A stretch of 64,000 nucleotides of DNA from contig JACREQ010000075.1 in the NCBI GenBank assembly GCA_016218155.1, forward strand, positions 1 through 64,000. Reading direction: 5' to 3'. The notes beneath the pieces were generated by a model. It was not told the origin of the DNA. It searched no databases and worked only from the letters and a program-made list of their open reading frames with translations. This stretch comes from Bacteroidia bacterium. GTDB taxonomy: Bacteria; Bacteroidota; Bacteroidia; Bacteroidales; GWA2-32-17. Below, piece after piece: positions 9,114 through 16,997 of the stretch. Within the stretch, counting starts at the first letter, position 1; the number at the start of each line of letters is the position of its first letter. Both the position numbers and the translations under genes were made by a program.

Positions 9114-9147
9114 AAAGTCGCACTTCGACGCCGCTCAGTGTGACTTT
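9114..9147. repeat. Fold-back intergenic repeat between convergent genes
   Basis: Arms AAAGTCGCAC (9114-9123) and GTGTGACTTT (9138-9147) pair with one mismatch, and the loop contains TTCGACGCCGCTCA. It fills the 44-nt gap between two convergent genes and may act as a bidirectional terminator. The loop resembles an interspersed repeat (CTTCGAC..CGCTCAGTGTGAC) that I recall from many Bacteroidota genomes; this was not checked. Confidence 0.55.
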
Positions 9148-9152
9148 AGATA

Positions 9153-10526
9153 TTAAAGTTTTACAATTTTAATTTTAGGATTTCTCAGAATATAATTTTT
9201 AATAATCATTCTTACATCACGATTATCAGAGCGGCAAGGAATATTTTCTGCAATTTCCTGAACATTGTTAATTTGCGTTGAATTATCAAAATAAGAAAAA
9301 CCACAATATGATCCATTAACAACTTTAACAACTGAAATTTCTTCATCTGTTCTCCCTTCACCCATAATCAAAAAACTATTATCACCAAGTGAGCAATATT
9401 TAAGCAATTTTTTAACTCTTGAATTATATTTCTCAGATAATTCATTTCCTGTGCATGCACCATTACATTTGCCTACCTGACAATAAAAACATGGTCCTGT
9501 AGAATTATATAACCCACAAAATTTTTGACAAAGAGTATATTTATCAATCATGGATTCTAAAAATTCAATAGCCTCTTCATGAGTATGAAATGTAGTTATT
9601 GGAGTAGTTCCGGTTGTACTTTTTTCAATTGCCAAATGCAAATAACCACTTCTATCTTCATATGAAAAAAGTCCCCACGCAAAACCAGTCCTCCTCTGCA
9701 TTCTGTTATATAATGGCTTGTGTTTTTTTATCTCTTCTGATTCTAATAACAATGCGATTAATTCATTTCCACAAATCTCGTGTCCAATTGAAGCTACATT
9801 AGTAGCCATTTCAATTGTTTTGCGGCTTGACATATTTCGCAAATGAGTAAGAACTCGATCACGTAAATTTTTACTTTTTCCTATATAAATTGTTTCATTT
9901 TTATCATTTAACAAATAATACACACCAATAGCTTCAGGAATTTCTTCAATGGTATTAATTGTAATGTCAGGATGTAAACCTTCAGGAATTTTATATTTTT
10001 CTTTCTTAACGGGAATTTTATTTCCTGTTTCGGTATTTCGTTTTAATAATAATTCAAATAACTTTACAGTTGCAAGCGCATCTCCAGCCGCACGGTGTCT
10101 GTTTTCTATACCAATATTTAAGCTATTACAAAGTTCACCTAAACTATATGACTTTAATCCTGGAAATAGTTTACGACTTAACTTAACAGTACATAATGTT
10201 TCGAGTTTAAAATCAAAACCTAATTCTTTAAATTCATTTTTAATAAAATTGTAGTCAAAAGTAGCATTATGGGCAACAAATATTTTACCACGCATAATCT
10301 CTACAATTTGTTTAGCTACTTCGTAAAAATGTGGAGCATCAGCAACCATTTCATTTGAAATTCCTGTAAGTTTTGTTATAAAATACGGAATTGATTTCTC
10401 GGGATTAATTAAAGTCACAAATTTATCTGTGATCTTTTCCCCATCATAAGAATAAATGGCAATTTCGGTTATACGTTCGTGTTTAAAGCTACCACCGGTG
10501 GTTTCTATATCAACAATAACGTACAC
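9153..10526 (-). CDS. DEDDh exonuclease/GIY-YIG endonuclease fusion with UvrC-like tail
   Basis: A 457-residue fusion. Residues about 1-165 are a DnaQ/epsilon-type 3'-5' exonuclease, with VDIETTGG, VAHNATFDYNFI and HRAAGDALAT supplying the DEDDh residues. Residues about 190-285 form a GIY-YIG nuclease domain like that at the N-terminus of UvrC and in Cho (IGVYYLLNDKN, IYIGKSKNLRDRVLTHL). The rest holds a cysteine-containing segment (FCGLYNSTGPCFYCQVGKCNGAC) resembling the region after the UvrC catalytic domain. The usual reading is a DNA repair or processing nuclease related to DinG/Cho-like fusions. It lacks the UvrC C-terminal endonuclease and HhH domains, so it cannot replace UvrC alone. 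It stands alone, converging on the MOSC-MogA gene. Confidence 0.85.
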   Translation of the reverse strand: MYVIVDIETTGGSFKHERITEIAIYSYDGEKITDKFVTLINPEKSIPYFITKLTGISNEMVADAPHFYEVAKQIVEIMRGKIFVAHNATFDYNFIKNEFKELGFDFKLETLCTVKLSRKLFPGLKSYSLGELCNSLNIGIENRHRAAGDALATVKLFELLLKRNTETGNKIPVKKEKYKIPEGLHPDITINTIEEIPEAIGVYYLLNDKNETIYIGKSKNLRDRVLTHLRNMSSRKTIEMATNVASIGHEICGNELIALLLESEEIKKHKPLYNRMQRRTGFAWGLFSYEDRSGYLHLAIEKSTTGTTPITTFHTHEEAIEFLESMIDKYTLCQKFCGLYNSTGPCFYCQVGKCNGACTGNELSEKYNSRVKKLLKYCSLGDNSFLIMGEGRTDEEISVVKVVNGSYCGFSYFDNSTQINNVQEIAENIPCRSDNRDVRMIIKNYILRNPKIKIVKL

Positions 10527-10573
10527 TTATATAATAATTATAAAATAAAGAAATATTAAAATCTAACAAAAAA

Positions 10574-10627
10574 ATTACGAATGACAAATTACGAATACTA
10601 TGTTATTCGTAATCTATCATTCGTAAT
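10574..10627. repeat. Long hairpin made of repeated ATTACGAAT units
   Basis: Arms of 24 nt (10574-10597 and 10604-10627) pair with three mismatches around a 6-nt loop, and each arm itself contains two ATTACGAAT-type units. It lies 13 nt beyond the enolase stop and upstream of the exonuclease start. It could end the enolase transcript, although it has no long T-run. Confidence 0.7.
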
Positions 10628-10640
10628 CAAAATTTGGTTT

Positions 10641-11918
10641 TTACTGATTTTTAAATGCAGAAATTCCAGCAAACTTAGCACTGGTACCTAATTCATTTTC
10701 AATTCTGATTAATTGATTAAATTTTTCGATACGTTCACTCCTGCATCCGCTACCGGTTTTGATATGACCAGCATTAACAGCTACTGCTAAATCAGCAATA
10801 AATGAATCTGAAGTTTCACCCGAGCGATGAGAAATAAAAGCTTTATAACCATTCTTAAATGCTAATTCAATTGTTTCTAAAGTTTCTGTAACAGTTCCAA
10901 TCTGATTTAATTTTATCAGAACAGAATTTGCAACACCTTTTGCAATACCTTCAGCAAGGATAGCTTTGTTTGTACAGAATAAATCATCACCAACAATCTC
11001 AATTTTTTTACCTACAGAATCAGTTAAATTTTTCCATCCTTTCCAGTCATTTTCAGCTAATCCATCTTCAAGTGAAACTATTGGGAATTGTTTTACCCAA
11101 CTCTCCCACATTTTAACCATATCATCACTTGTAACTAATTTTTTAGAACTCTTATAAAAACGATATTTTCCTTTTTCCCACATTTCACTTGCAGCAGGAT
11201 CTAAGCAAATACTAACTTCTTTACCTGGTTTAAAGCCAGCTTTTGTTATTGCTTCAAGAATTACTTCAATTGCCTCTTCATTTGATTTTAAATTTGGCGC
11301 AAATCCACCTTCGTCGCCAACACCAGTACTATATCCTTTTGCGTTAAGTACACCTTTTAAACTGTGAAAAACTTCAATACCCATACGTATTGATTCGTTA
11401 AAAGTACGTGCACCATGAGGAGCAATCATAAATTCCTGAAAATCCACATTGTTATCTGCATGTCTTCCTCCGTTTATAACATTCATGCAAGGAACAGGCA
11501 ATAGATATGCATTACTACCGCCTAAATACTGATACAATGGAATTCCTTTGCTTGTAGCACATGCACGAGCAAATGCCATCGAAACAGCAAGAATAGCATT
11601 GGCGCCCAAATTTGATTTATTTGGAGAACCATCAATTGACATCATAAAATAATCCAGATCACGCTGAGAAAAATATTTACCATTAACTTCTGGAGCAATT
11701 TTGGTTTTAACATTGTTAACTGCTCTTAATACACCCTTACCCTGATAACGTTTTTTGTCTCCATCACGTAGCTCACAAGCTTCGCGTTCACCAGTAGATG
11801 CTCCACTTGGAACCATTGCACGTTCCATTGTACCATCTGCTAAAATTACTGTAGCTTCAACTGTAGGGTTTCCTCTTGAATCGAGAATTTCGGTTGCGTC
11901 AACATGTACTATTTCCAT
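10641..11918 (-). CDS. eno: Enolase
   Basis: A 425-residue glycolytic enolase that interconverts 2-phosphoglycerate and phosphoenolpyruvate in the cytosol. [10 protein letters not shown] at the N-terminus, [17 protein letters not shown], the GDEGGFAPN loop near residue 204, the [12 protein letters not shown] motif with the catalytic lysine near residue 338, and SHRSGETSD near 367 are all diagnostic. Length is typical. Its start lies 3 nt after the stop of the PAP2 phosphatase gene, so the two are probably cotranscribed although functionally unrelated. Confidence 0.98.
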   Translation of the reverse strand: MEIVHVDATEILDSRGNPTVEATVILADGTMERAMVPSGASTGEREACELRDGDKKRYQGKGVLRAVNNVKTKIAPEVNGKYFSQRDLDYFMMSIDGSPNKSNLGANAILAVSMAFARACATSKGIPLYQYLGGSNAYLLPVPCMNVINGGRHADNNVDFQEFMIAPHGARTFNESIRMGIEVFHSLKGVLNAKGYSTGVGDEGGFAPNLKSNEEAIEVILEAITKAGFKPGKEVSICLDPAASEMWEKGKYRFYKSSKKLVTSDDMVKMWESWVKQFPIVSLEDGLAENDWKGWKNLTDSVGKKIEIVGDDLFCTNKAILAEGIAKGVANSVLIKLNQIGTVTETLETIELAFKNGYKAFISHRSGETSDSFIADLAVAVNAGHIKTGSGCRSERIEKFNQLIRIENELGTSAKFAGISAFKNQ

Positions 11919-11921
11919 AAT

Positions 11922-12515
11922 TTAATTTTTAGTATTATTTTGTTTTTTCAATATAAGTTTTTTATTTGTGTACAAATATAACTTATACATTCCGAATGAA
12001 ATAACAGCTCCTAAAATTGCACCGCAAATTACATCACCGGGATAATGTACACCGTTATAAATACGACTGTAAGATACTAAAATTGCCCAAATAAAAATGA
12101 CATATTTCAATATTTTAAATGATTTATCCAAAGCTAACCAAAAGAAAACCGCCATACCTATTGCATTGGCTGTATGCGAGGAAACAAATCCATACATACC
12201 TCCAGGACCAGCGGAAGACATATGTACTAATCCTTCAAGAGCTGGTTCGTGTGAGGGACGTAGCCTTTCAACCAAGACTTTGATTAAATGTGATGCTCCC
12301 TGATCACAAAGAACTAGAGCAACAATTGCAAAAACTAAAATTAAAATAGAATCCTTTTTATAATGCCTGATTATTAAAAATGCAATTAAAAAATAAAAAG
12401 GAATCCAAATATCCTTATCGCTTAACCAATACATAATCGGATCAAAAAAAGAATTGTTTAACCCGTTTAGAAATAAGAATAATTGGGTATCTAGTTGGTT
12501 TAAATATTCTATCAT
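11922..12515 (-). CDS. PAP2-family membrane phosphatase
   Basis: A 197-residue membrane protein of the PAP2 (type 2 phosphatidic acid phosphatase) superfamily. About five hydrophobic helices carry the three conserved blocks: KVLVERLRPSHEP (motif 1, KxxxxxxRP), GFVSSHTANA (motif 2, SxH) and SRIYNGVHYPGDVICGA (motif 3, SRxxxxxHxxxD). Such enzymes dephosphorylate undecaprenyl pyrophosphate or phosphatidylglycerol phosphate in the inner membrane; the substrate here is unknown. A second PAP2 protein lies at 13344-13937 with a different N-terminus. The gene directly precedes eno. Confidence 0.88.
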   Translation of the reverse strand: MIEYLNQLDTQLFLFLNGLNNSFFDPIMYWLSDKDIWIPFYFLIAFLIIRHYKKDSILILVFAIVALVLCDQGASHLIKVLVERLRPSHEPALEGLVHMSSAGPGGMYGFVSSHTANAIGMAVFFWLALDKSFKILKYVIFIWAILVSYSRIYNGVHYPGDVICGAILGAVISFGMYKLYLYTNKKLILKKQNNTKN

Positions 12516-12591
12516 TAGGATTGATTATTTTTTATTGAACATTGTTAATTTATTATGATAATTTGTATAAAATTAAATTTTATTTCTATTA

Positions 12592-12774
12592 TTTCAAATT
12601 ATTATTGTCCTATAGAAATAAAATATTTAAAGACAAAATCATTATCAAGAATAAGCTCCAGCGGAGCTTAATATTTAATATTAATATCATTTATTCAAAT
12701 TATGTTTGTCCCTGCGGGACAAAATGTTTATAGATAATTTTATTTTCAAGGATAAGCTCCAGCGGAGCTTAATG
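12592..12774. repeat. Two ~100-bp tandem units with REP-like palindromes, RAYT-1 downstream flank
   Basis: Two diverged copies of a unit (about 12592-12676 and 12692-12776) share the order: CAAATTAT, a TTGTCC element, an AT-rich spacer ending TCAAG-ATAAGCTCC, then a palindrome. The identical 17-nt palindrome AAGCTCC-AGC-GGAGCTT occurs at 12653-12669 and 12754-12770, the latter four bases from the transposase stop. In unit 2 the first element is an intact palindrome TTTGTCCC-TGC-GGGACAAA (12705-12723); in unit 1 the same place (about 12606) has decayed. Stems closed by 3-nt loops next to a Y1 transposase gene fit REP/BIME sequences. Confidence 0.75.
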
Positions 12775-13239
12775 TTATTCTTCATACCATTCAAATAAAT
12801 ATTGCGGATCAAAATCTACATCATATTTAGCAAGCAATTCTAAATATTCATTTTTAAAAGAATTTTGTTTATGATGCTCTTCCTGATTTAAAATATAATT
12901 AATTACAGTTGTTAATTGAAGATGCGAATGCGTAAATGAGCCAAAACCCTCCTGCCAATAGAATTTGAAATTAGTGAATTTCTTTTCTTTAATAAAGATT
13001 GATGTAGATGTTTTTATATCCCTTACTAAATCAGAAACACAAATATTCGGTTTAAACCCAATAAGAATATGTGTATGATCTGGCATGCAATTAACGGCTA
13101 AAAGTTTTTGCCCATGATTTGTTACAATTCCGGTAATATACTTTTGTAATTCCTCTTTATGTTTTTTGGGAATTAGGTTTTCTCTGTTTCTTACAGCAAA
13201 AACAATGTGAACATACATTTGAGAATAGGTGTTTGCCAT
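12775..13239 (-). CDS. REP-associated tyrosine transposase (RAYT-1, IS200-like Y1 family)
   Basis: A 154-residue Y1-type HUH transposase-like protein. The HUH motif is PDHTHILIGF near residue 55, and the catalytic tyrosine is expected in NYILNQEEHH near residue 116. WQEGFGSFTHSH is a further family block. There is no accompanying TnpB, and the gene lies in short palindromes rather than complete IS ends, so it fits the domesticated RAYT group thought to act on REP sequences by single-strand cleavage. It shares only the general fold pattern with the second RAYT at 27008-27445. It is intact, with a normal ATG start. Confidence 0.9.
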   Translation of the reverse strand: MANTYSQMYVHIVFAVRNRENLIPKKHKEELQKYITGIVTNHGQKLLAVNCMPDHTHILIGFKPNICVSDLVRDIKTSTSIFIKEKKFTNFKFYWQEGFGSFTHSHLQLTTVINYILNQEEHHKQNSFKNEYLELLAKYDVDFDPQYLFEWYEE

Positions 13240-13269
13240 GGTATTATTTTGTATTTATCAATTTACATT

Positions 13270-13337
13270 CAGCTACTCTGTAGCTGAAAGGTATTTTTTT
13301 ATTTTTTTATAAACATTATGCTACTCTGTAGCATAAT
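13270..13337. repeat. Pair of REP-like palindromes upstream of RAYT-1
   Basis: CAGCTAC-TCT-GTAGCTG (13270-13286) and ATTATGCTAC-TCT-GTAGCATAAT (13315-13337) share the core GCTAC-TCT-GTAGC with different outer stem bases, separated by a T-rich spacer. They lie between the RAYT-1 start and the stop of the next PAP2 gene. Their stems differ from the AGCTCC and GTCCC palindromes on the other flank. Confidence 0.75.
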
Positions 13338-13343
13338 CAAAAC

Positions 13344-13937
13344 TTATTTAATACTTCTCTTTTTATTTAACCATTTTTGAGCTTTATAACAAAGAAAAGC
13401 AGAGCCTGCACCTACTAATGCACCTACTGCAACATCGCTTGGATAATGGACTCCAAGGTGCACTCGCGAATAACCTACTGAAGATGCCCACAAATATGAT
13501 GGTGCTATAACATACCACTTAGGATATGCCAAACTCAATGAAGTTGCCGTTGAAAATGCCTCTGATGTATGTCCCGATGGAAATGATTTACTCCCGGCAG
13601 AAGACATTTTTTCGATGTCAGGATATGTTTTAAAAGGGCGTTCACGGTTTATTGAATACTTCATTATTACAGTAATTCCAGAAGTTAAAACAAGAGAAGT
13701 TCCTAACAATAATCCTTTATGTTTAATTGTACTATCATTCATGATTAAACCAGTTCCCAAAACAACAGCAGGAACTCCAAAACTAACTATACCTGTTGTA
13801 TTAGAAATAAGCTGGAAACCACCATCGAGATTTTTATTTCTGTTTAAATTAATATCGCGCAATAATTCAATATCTGCATTCTGTGAGAAGCAATTAAATG
13901 AGAATAATAACAATATAAAGAATAAAATAATTCTCAT
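13344..13937 (-). CDS. Exported PAP2-family phosphatase, end of polysaccharide cluster
   Basis: A 197-residue PAP2-superfamily protein with an N-terminal signal sequence (about 18 residues, ending near NCFSQ) and a C-terminal membrane-associated catalytic half. The motifs are YSINRERPF, SFPSGHTSEAF and SRVHLGVHYPSDVAVGA, matching the three PAP2 blocks. It follows the initiating sugar transferase directly (start at 13937, transferase stop at 13938), so it belongs to the surface-polysaccharide operon. It may recycle undecaprenyl pyrophosphate released during polymer transfer, or remove a phosphate from the polymer or lipid A. The acyl or prenyl substrate is not determinable here. Confidence 0.85.
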   Translation of the reverse strand: MRIILFFILLLFSFNCFSQNADIELLRDINLNRNKNLDGGFQLISNTTGIVSFGVPAVVLGTGLIMNDSTIKHKGLLLGTSLVLTSGITVIMKYSINRERPFKTYPDIEKMSSAGSKSFPSGHTSEAFSTATSLSLAYPKWYVIAPSYLWASSVGYSRVHLGVHYPSDVAVGALVGAGSAFLCYKAQKWLNKKRSIK

Positions 13938-14528
13938 CTATGAAAATATTTTAAAAGCTGTTTTAAATATAATTTTAAAATCAGTAAAAAAACTTTGATT
14001 ATTAATGTATTTTAAATTCAATTCCAGTTTATGTGGCATAATTTTTTCTACATACATTTTTTCTGCATCATCAGATTCTGCCAATATTTTATTTTCCTCA
14101 ATATACTCAATCGAGGCATAATCTGTAAGTCCTGGACGTACAGACAAAACATGTAATTGTTCTTTGTTATAAAGATTAACATATTTCCTTACTTCCGGAC
14201 GCGGACCAACAATACTCATATCGCCCAATAAAATATTAAACAATTGTGGCAATTCATCTAATTTAAATTTACGAAGAAACTTTCCAAATCCGGTGATTCT
14301 TTTGTCATTTGTTCCGACAGTGATAAGACCTTTTTTATCAGACCCCACAAACATTGTACGGAATTTCATTAATTTAAAATCGCGACTATTTTTCCCTACA
14401 CGTTTCTGAAAATAGAAAAAACCACCCCTGCTTTCAAAGTTTATAATTAATGAAATAACAAACATAATTGGCAATAAAACCAATATTGCTAACAAAGATA
14501 AAAATATGTCAGTAAATCTTTTTAACAT
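13938..14528 (-). CDS. Initiating undecaprenyl-phosphate sugar-1-phosphate transferase
   Basis: A 196-residue bacterial sugar transferase of the short PglC type with one N-terminal hydrophobic segment (about 9-30). It adds the first sugar-1-phosphate to undecaprenyl phosphate, starting repeat-unit assembly on the cytoplasmic face. Diagnostic blocks are the KRFTDIFLS start, FYFQKRVGKNSRDFKLMKFRTM near residue 38, and the KLDELPQLFNILLGDMSIVGPRPE block with the catalytic DE pair near residue 95. It overlaps the aminotransferase gene by one base (14528), showing tight translational coupling. The donor is probably a UDP-N-acetyl-bacillosamine- or QuiNAc-like sugar given the aminotransferase next door, but this is inference. 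Confidence 0.92.
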   Translation of the reverse strand: MLKRFTDIFLSLLAILVLLPIMFVISLIINFESRGGFFYFQKRVGKNSRDFKLMKFRTMFVGSDKKGLITVGTNDKRITGFGKFLRKFKLDELPQLFNILLGDMSIVGPRPEVRKYVNLYNKEQLHVLSVRPGLTDYASIEYIEENKILAESDDAEKMYVEKIMPHKLELNLKYINNQSFFTDFKIIFKTAFKIFS

Positions 14529-15745
14529 TAAATTCCAATTTCTTCAAATACAGAATCTTTTACAGCTTTAATAACGGTTTCAATCATTTCATCAGTTAAA
14601 TCATAATAAACAGGCAGAGAAATTTCTCGACTGTAATTATCAAACGCTACAGGATAATCTGCCATCTTAAATCCTCTGTTTTTATAAGCGCTAAGCATTG
14701 GTAATGGCTGAAAATGTACGTTTACAGAAACATCTTTATCAAATATTCTTTGAATTATTGCATCACGTTGTTGTTCTGTAATATTTTTTATTCTTAACAA
14801 ATAAACATGATAAGAAGAAATTCTGTTTTCATCTTCGTAAACCGGAAGTTGTGCCCAACTCATTTTTGAAAATGCATTGGTGTAACAATCAAAAATATAT
14901 TTGCGTTTTACTAAAGTATCAGTTTTATACCTATCAATTTCAATTAATCCAATGGATGCCAGAATATCTGTCATATTAGCTTTATAACCTGCATCAATCA
15001 CATCATAACGCCATGCACCTTTTTGAAGCTTAGAAAATGCATCTTTACTTTGGCCATGCAAAATCATAATACTAAAATATTTATATAATGCATCACAATC
15101 AAAGCTATCAGGCAAGTTCAGGCAAATTGAACCTCCTTCGGCAGTTGTTAGATTTTTAATTGCATGAAATGAGAACACTGTAATATCAGCTAATACACCG
15201 GTATTTTTATTTTTATAAAATGCACCAAAAGAATGTGCAGCATCAGCCATAATAAGAATACGACCAAGTTTCTTTTGCTCATCATTTTTAGCAACAAATA
15301 AACTTTTAACTTCCGGTATGTTTACCAAATTATATATGGCTTCATAATCACAGGTAAGCCCGGCCATATCAACAGGAATAATTACTTTTGTTTTTGAAGT
15401 AATTGCTTTTTTAATTGAAGCAACAGAAATAGAAAAATCATTAGGATCTATGTCAACCATTACAGGTGTTGCTCCACAATGAACAATAACATTTGCTGAA
15501 GCACAATATGTATAAGCAGGAACTATTACTTCGTCGCCCTCGCCTACTCCATACCAGCGAAGAACTAATTCTAATCCTGCGGTAGCTGAATTTAATGCTA
15601 TAGTATTTTTACAGCCACAATATTCGGTTACTTTTTTCTCAAATAATTTAGTTTTAGGACCAGTTGTTATCCAACCTGATTTTAAAGTATCAACAACTTC
15701 ATCAATTATTTTCTGATCTATTCTTGGTGGTGAAAATGGTATCAT
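14528..15745 (-). CDS. DegT/DnrJ/EryC1-family sugar aminotransferase
   Basis: A 405-residue PLP-dependent aminotransferase that aminates a keto group on a nucleotide-activated sugar. IDEVVDTLKSGWITTGP near residue 15, VIVPAYTYCASANVI, MADAAHSFGAF and the PLP-lysine segment FSFHAIKNLTTAEGG near residue 200 are typical. An extra segment around residues 135-160 lengthens the protein slightly, but the overall size is normal. It sits between the putative polymerase and the initiating sugar transferase. Its presence implies that the polysaccharide contains at least one amino sugar; the dehydratase that would make the keto substrate is not in the window. Confidence 0.9.
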   Translation of the reverse strand: MIPFSPPRIDQKIIDEVVDTLKSGWITTGPKTKLFEKKVTEYCGCKNTIALNSATAGLELVLRWYGVGEGDEVIVPAYTYCASANVIVHCGATPVMVDIDPNDFSISVASIKKAITSKTKVIIPVDMAGLTCDYEAIYNLVNIPEVKSLFVAKNDEQKKLGRILIMADAAHSFGAFYKNKNTGVLADITVFSFHAIKNLTTAEGGSICLNLPDSFDCDALYKYFSIMILHGQSKDAFSKLQKGAWRYDVIDAGYKANMTDILASIGLIEIDRYKTDTLVKRKYIFDCYTNAFSKMSWAQLPVYEDENRISSYHVYLLRIKNITEQQRDAIIQRIFDKDVSVNVHFQPLPMLSAYKNRGFKMADYPVAFDNYSREISLPVYYDLTDEMIETVIKAVKDSVFEEIGI

Positions 15746-15782
15746 TTTAATTAAAAGTTTATTGTTCTATTTTTTAAAAAAG

Positions 15783-16997
15783 TTAAGCATTTAATAATTT
15801 ACTGCCTTTAGATGCTACAAAGAAACTATAAAAAAATGCAAAAAACACAACTCCTGCTTGAGTATTTAACATTGACTCAGTTAAGAAATTTAATGCAACA
15901 ATAAAAACAAATGTCATTAATAACCAATTTTTTGTTTTAATTGAATTAATAAATGGAATTAGAAACAATAATAATAACAATGAAATTCCTGCTATTCCCT
16001 GTCCAATAAAAGTTTCTAAAAACTGACTATGTGCATTTAATTTATTATCAAAAGCCCCTTTCATATTAAGGACTTTATATTCCAATAATAATTCATCCTT
16101 AATATCTCCTGTACCAACTCCTATTGCATAATTTGATTTAATAATATAAATAGCTGCTTCATATATCAATACTCTAACGCCATTACTCTCGGCTGTTGTA
16201 ACATTTTGCTCGGCAGTTGCAACTGATTTTGAAACTGTTTCAAAACGCATATTCTGAGTTAACGAAAACCAAATTTGAAAAACTGCAAAAAATAAAACAA
16301 TAGACGCAAATAATCTTTTACTCTTATTAAATAAAGCCGGAAGCGACATTGCAGCTAATGTAATAAAGAATATTATTATACCAGCCTTAGAAGAAAGCAT
16401 ATAAATAAATACTCCAAATAATAATATTAAAACGACAAATAATGACTTTAAAAAATTACTAATTTCAGATTCATTATAGAATAAATATTTCAAAATAATA
16501 GCTAATGAAAAGCATATATACATTGCAAAATAAGTAGGATGATGAAAAACTGACAATTTCATGTAAAAGAAATTATTTACATTATTCACAAAATATTCAT
16601 AAAAAGCAGCACCAATACAAACAAACATTGCAAGTGTTGTTCCGGTAACAAATGTTAATAATACTGATTTACGTTTTTGTTCATTCAAGAAATCTGATAG
16701 AAAAAACACTAAGGGAAATAAAATCATTGTAAGCTTTACCTCTATATCAAACCAGCCCGCATGCATATTTGAAGAATATAGCAAACCAATTAAATGCAGT
16801 AAAAAGAAAGTAACTAAAATAATAAATACTGAATTCTTAATTGCAAATTTTGCATTATGCAGCCATTGTCCGGATAACAACCACGATAAAACAAATAACA
16901 TTATAGCATAAACAGTAATTTTATGCGACAATGGCATTAGAAAAGCAACTAGTAAACTGCTATAAAAAAGTAAATTATTTGTAATTGTTTTATACAT
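15783..16997 (-). CDS. O-antigen ligase/Wzy-like polymerase membrane protein
   Basis: A 404-residue, very hydrophobic protein with about ten membrane segments and one larger periplasmic loop (about residues 240-330) containing GVRVLIYEAAIYIIKSNYAIGVGTGDIKDEL and AHSQFLETFIGQGI. This Wzy/WaaL pattern includes the conserved histidine of the AHSQFL block. It should polymerise repeat units, or ligate them to an acceptor, on the periplasmic face of the inner membrane. Sequence alone cannot separate Wzy from ligase; being the only such protein in a locus with a Wzx flippase and initiating transferase makes polymerase more likely. It abuts wecB (16997). Confidence 0.8.
   Translation of the reverse strand: MYKTITNNLLFYSSLLVAFLMPLSHKITVYAIMLFVLSWLLSGQWLHNAKFAIKNSVFIILVTFFLLHLIGLLYSSNMHAGWFDIEVKLTMILFPLVFFLSDFLNEQKRKSVLLTFVTGTTLAMFVCIGAAFYEYFVNNVNNFFYMKLSVFHHPTYFAMYICFSLAIILKYLFYNESEISNFLKSLFVVLILLFGVFIYMLSSKAGIIIFFITLAAMSLPALFNKSKRLFASIVLFFAVFQIWFSLTQNMRFETVSKSVATAEQNVTTAESNGVRVLIYEAAIYIIKSNYAIGVGTGDIKDELLLEYKVLNMKGAFDNKLNAHSQFLETFIGQGIAGISLLLLLFLIPFINSIKTKNWLLMTFVFIVALNFLTESMLNTQAGVVFFAFFYSFFVASKGSKLLNA

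Noticed and set aside
12542-12733. Open frame of 63 codons on the plus strand
   Set aside because: Very AT-rich and overlaps the repeat unit; composition follows the palindromes rather than a protein.
12775-13239. Complete IS200/IS605 element
   Set aside because: No tnpB and no matching left/right ends around the gene; the palindromes on the two flanks differ, which fits RAYT better.
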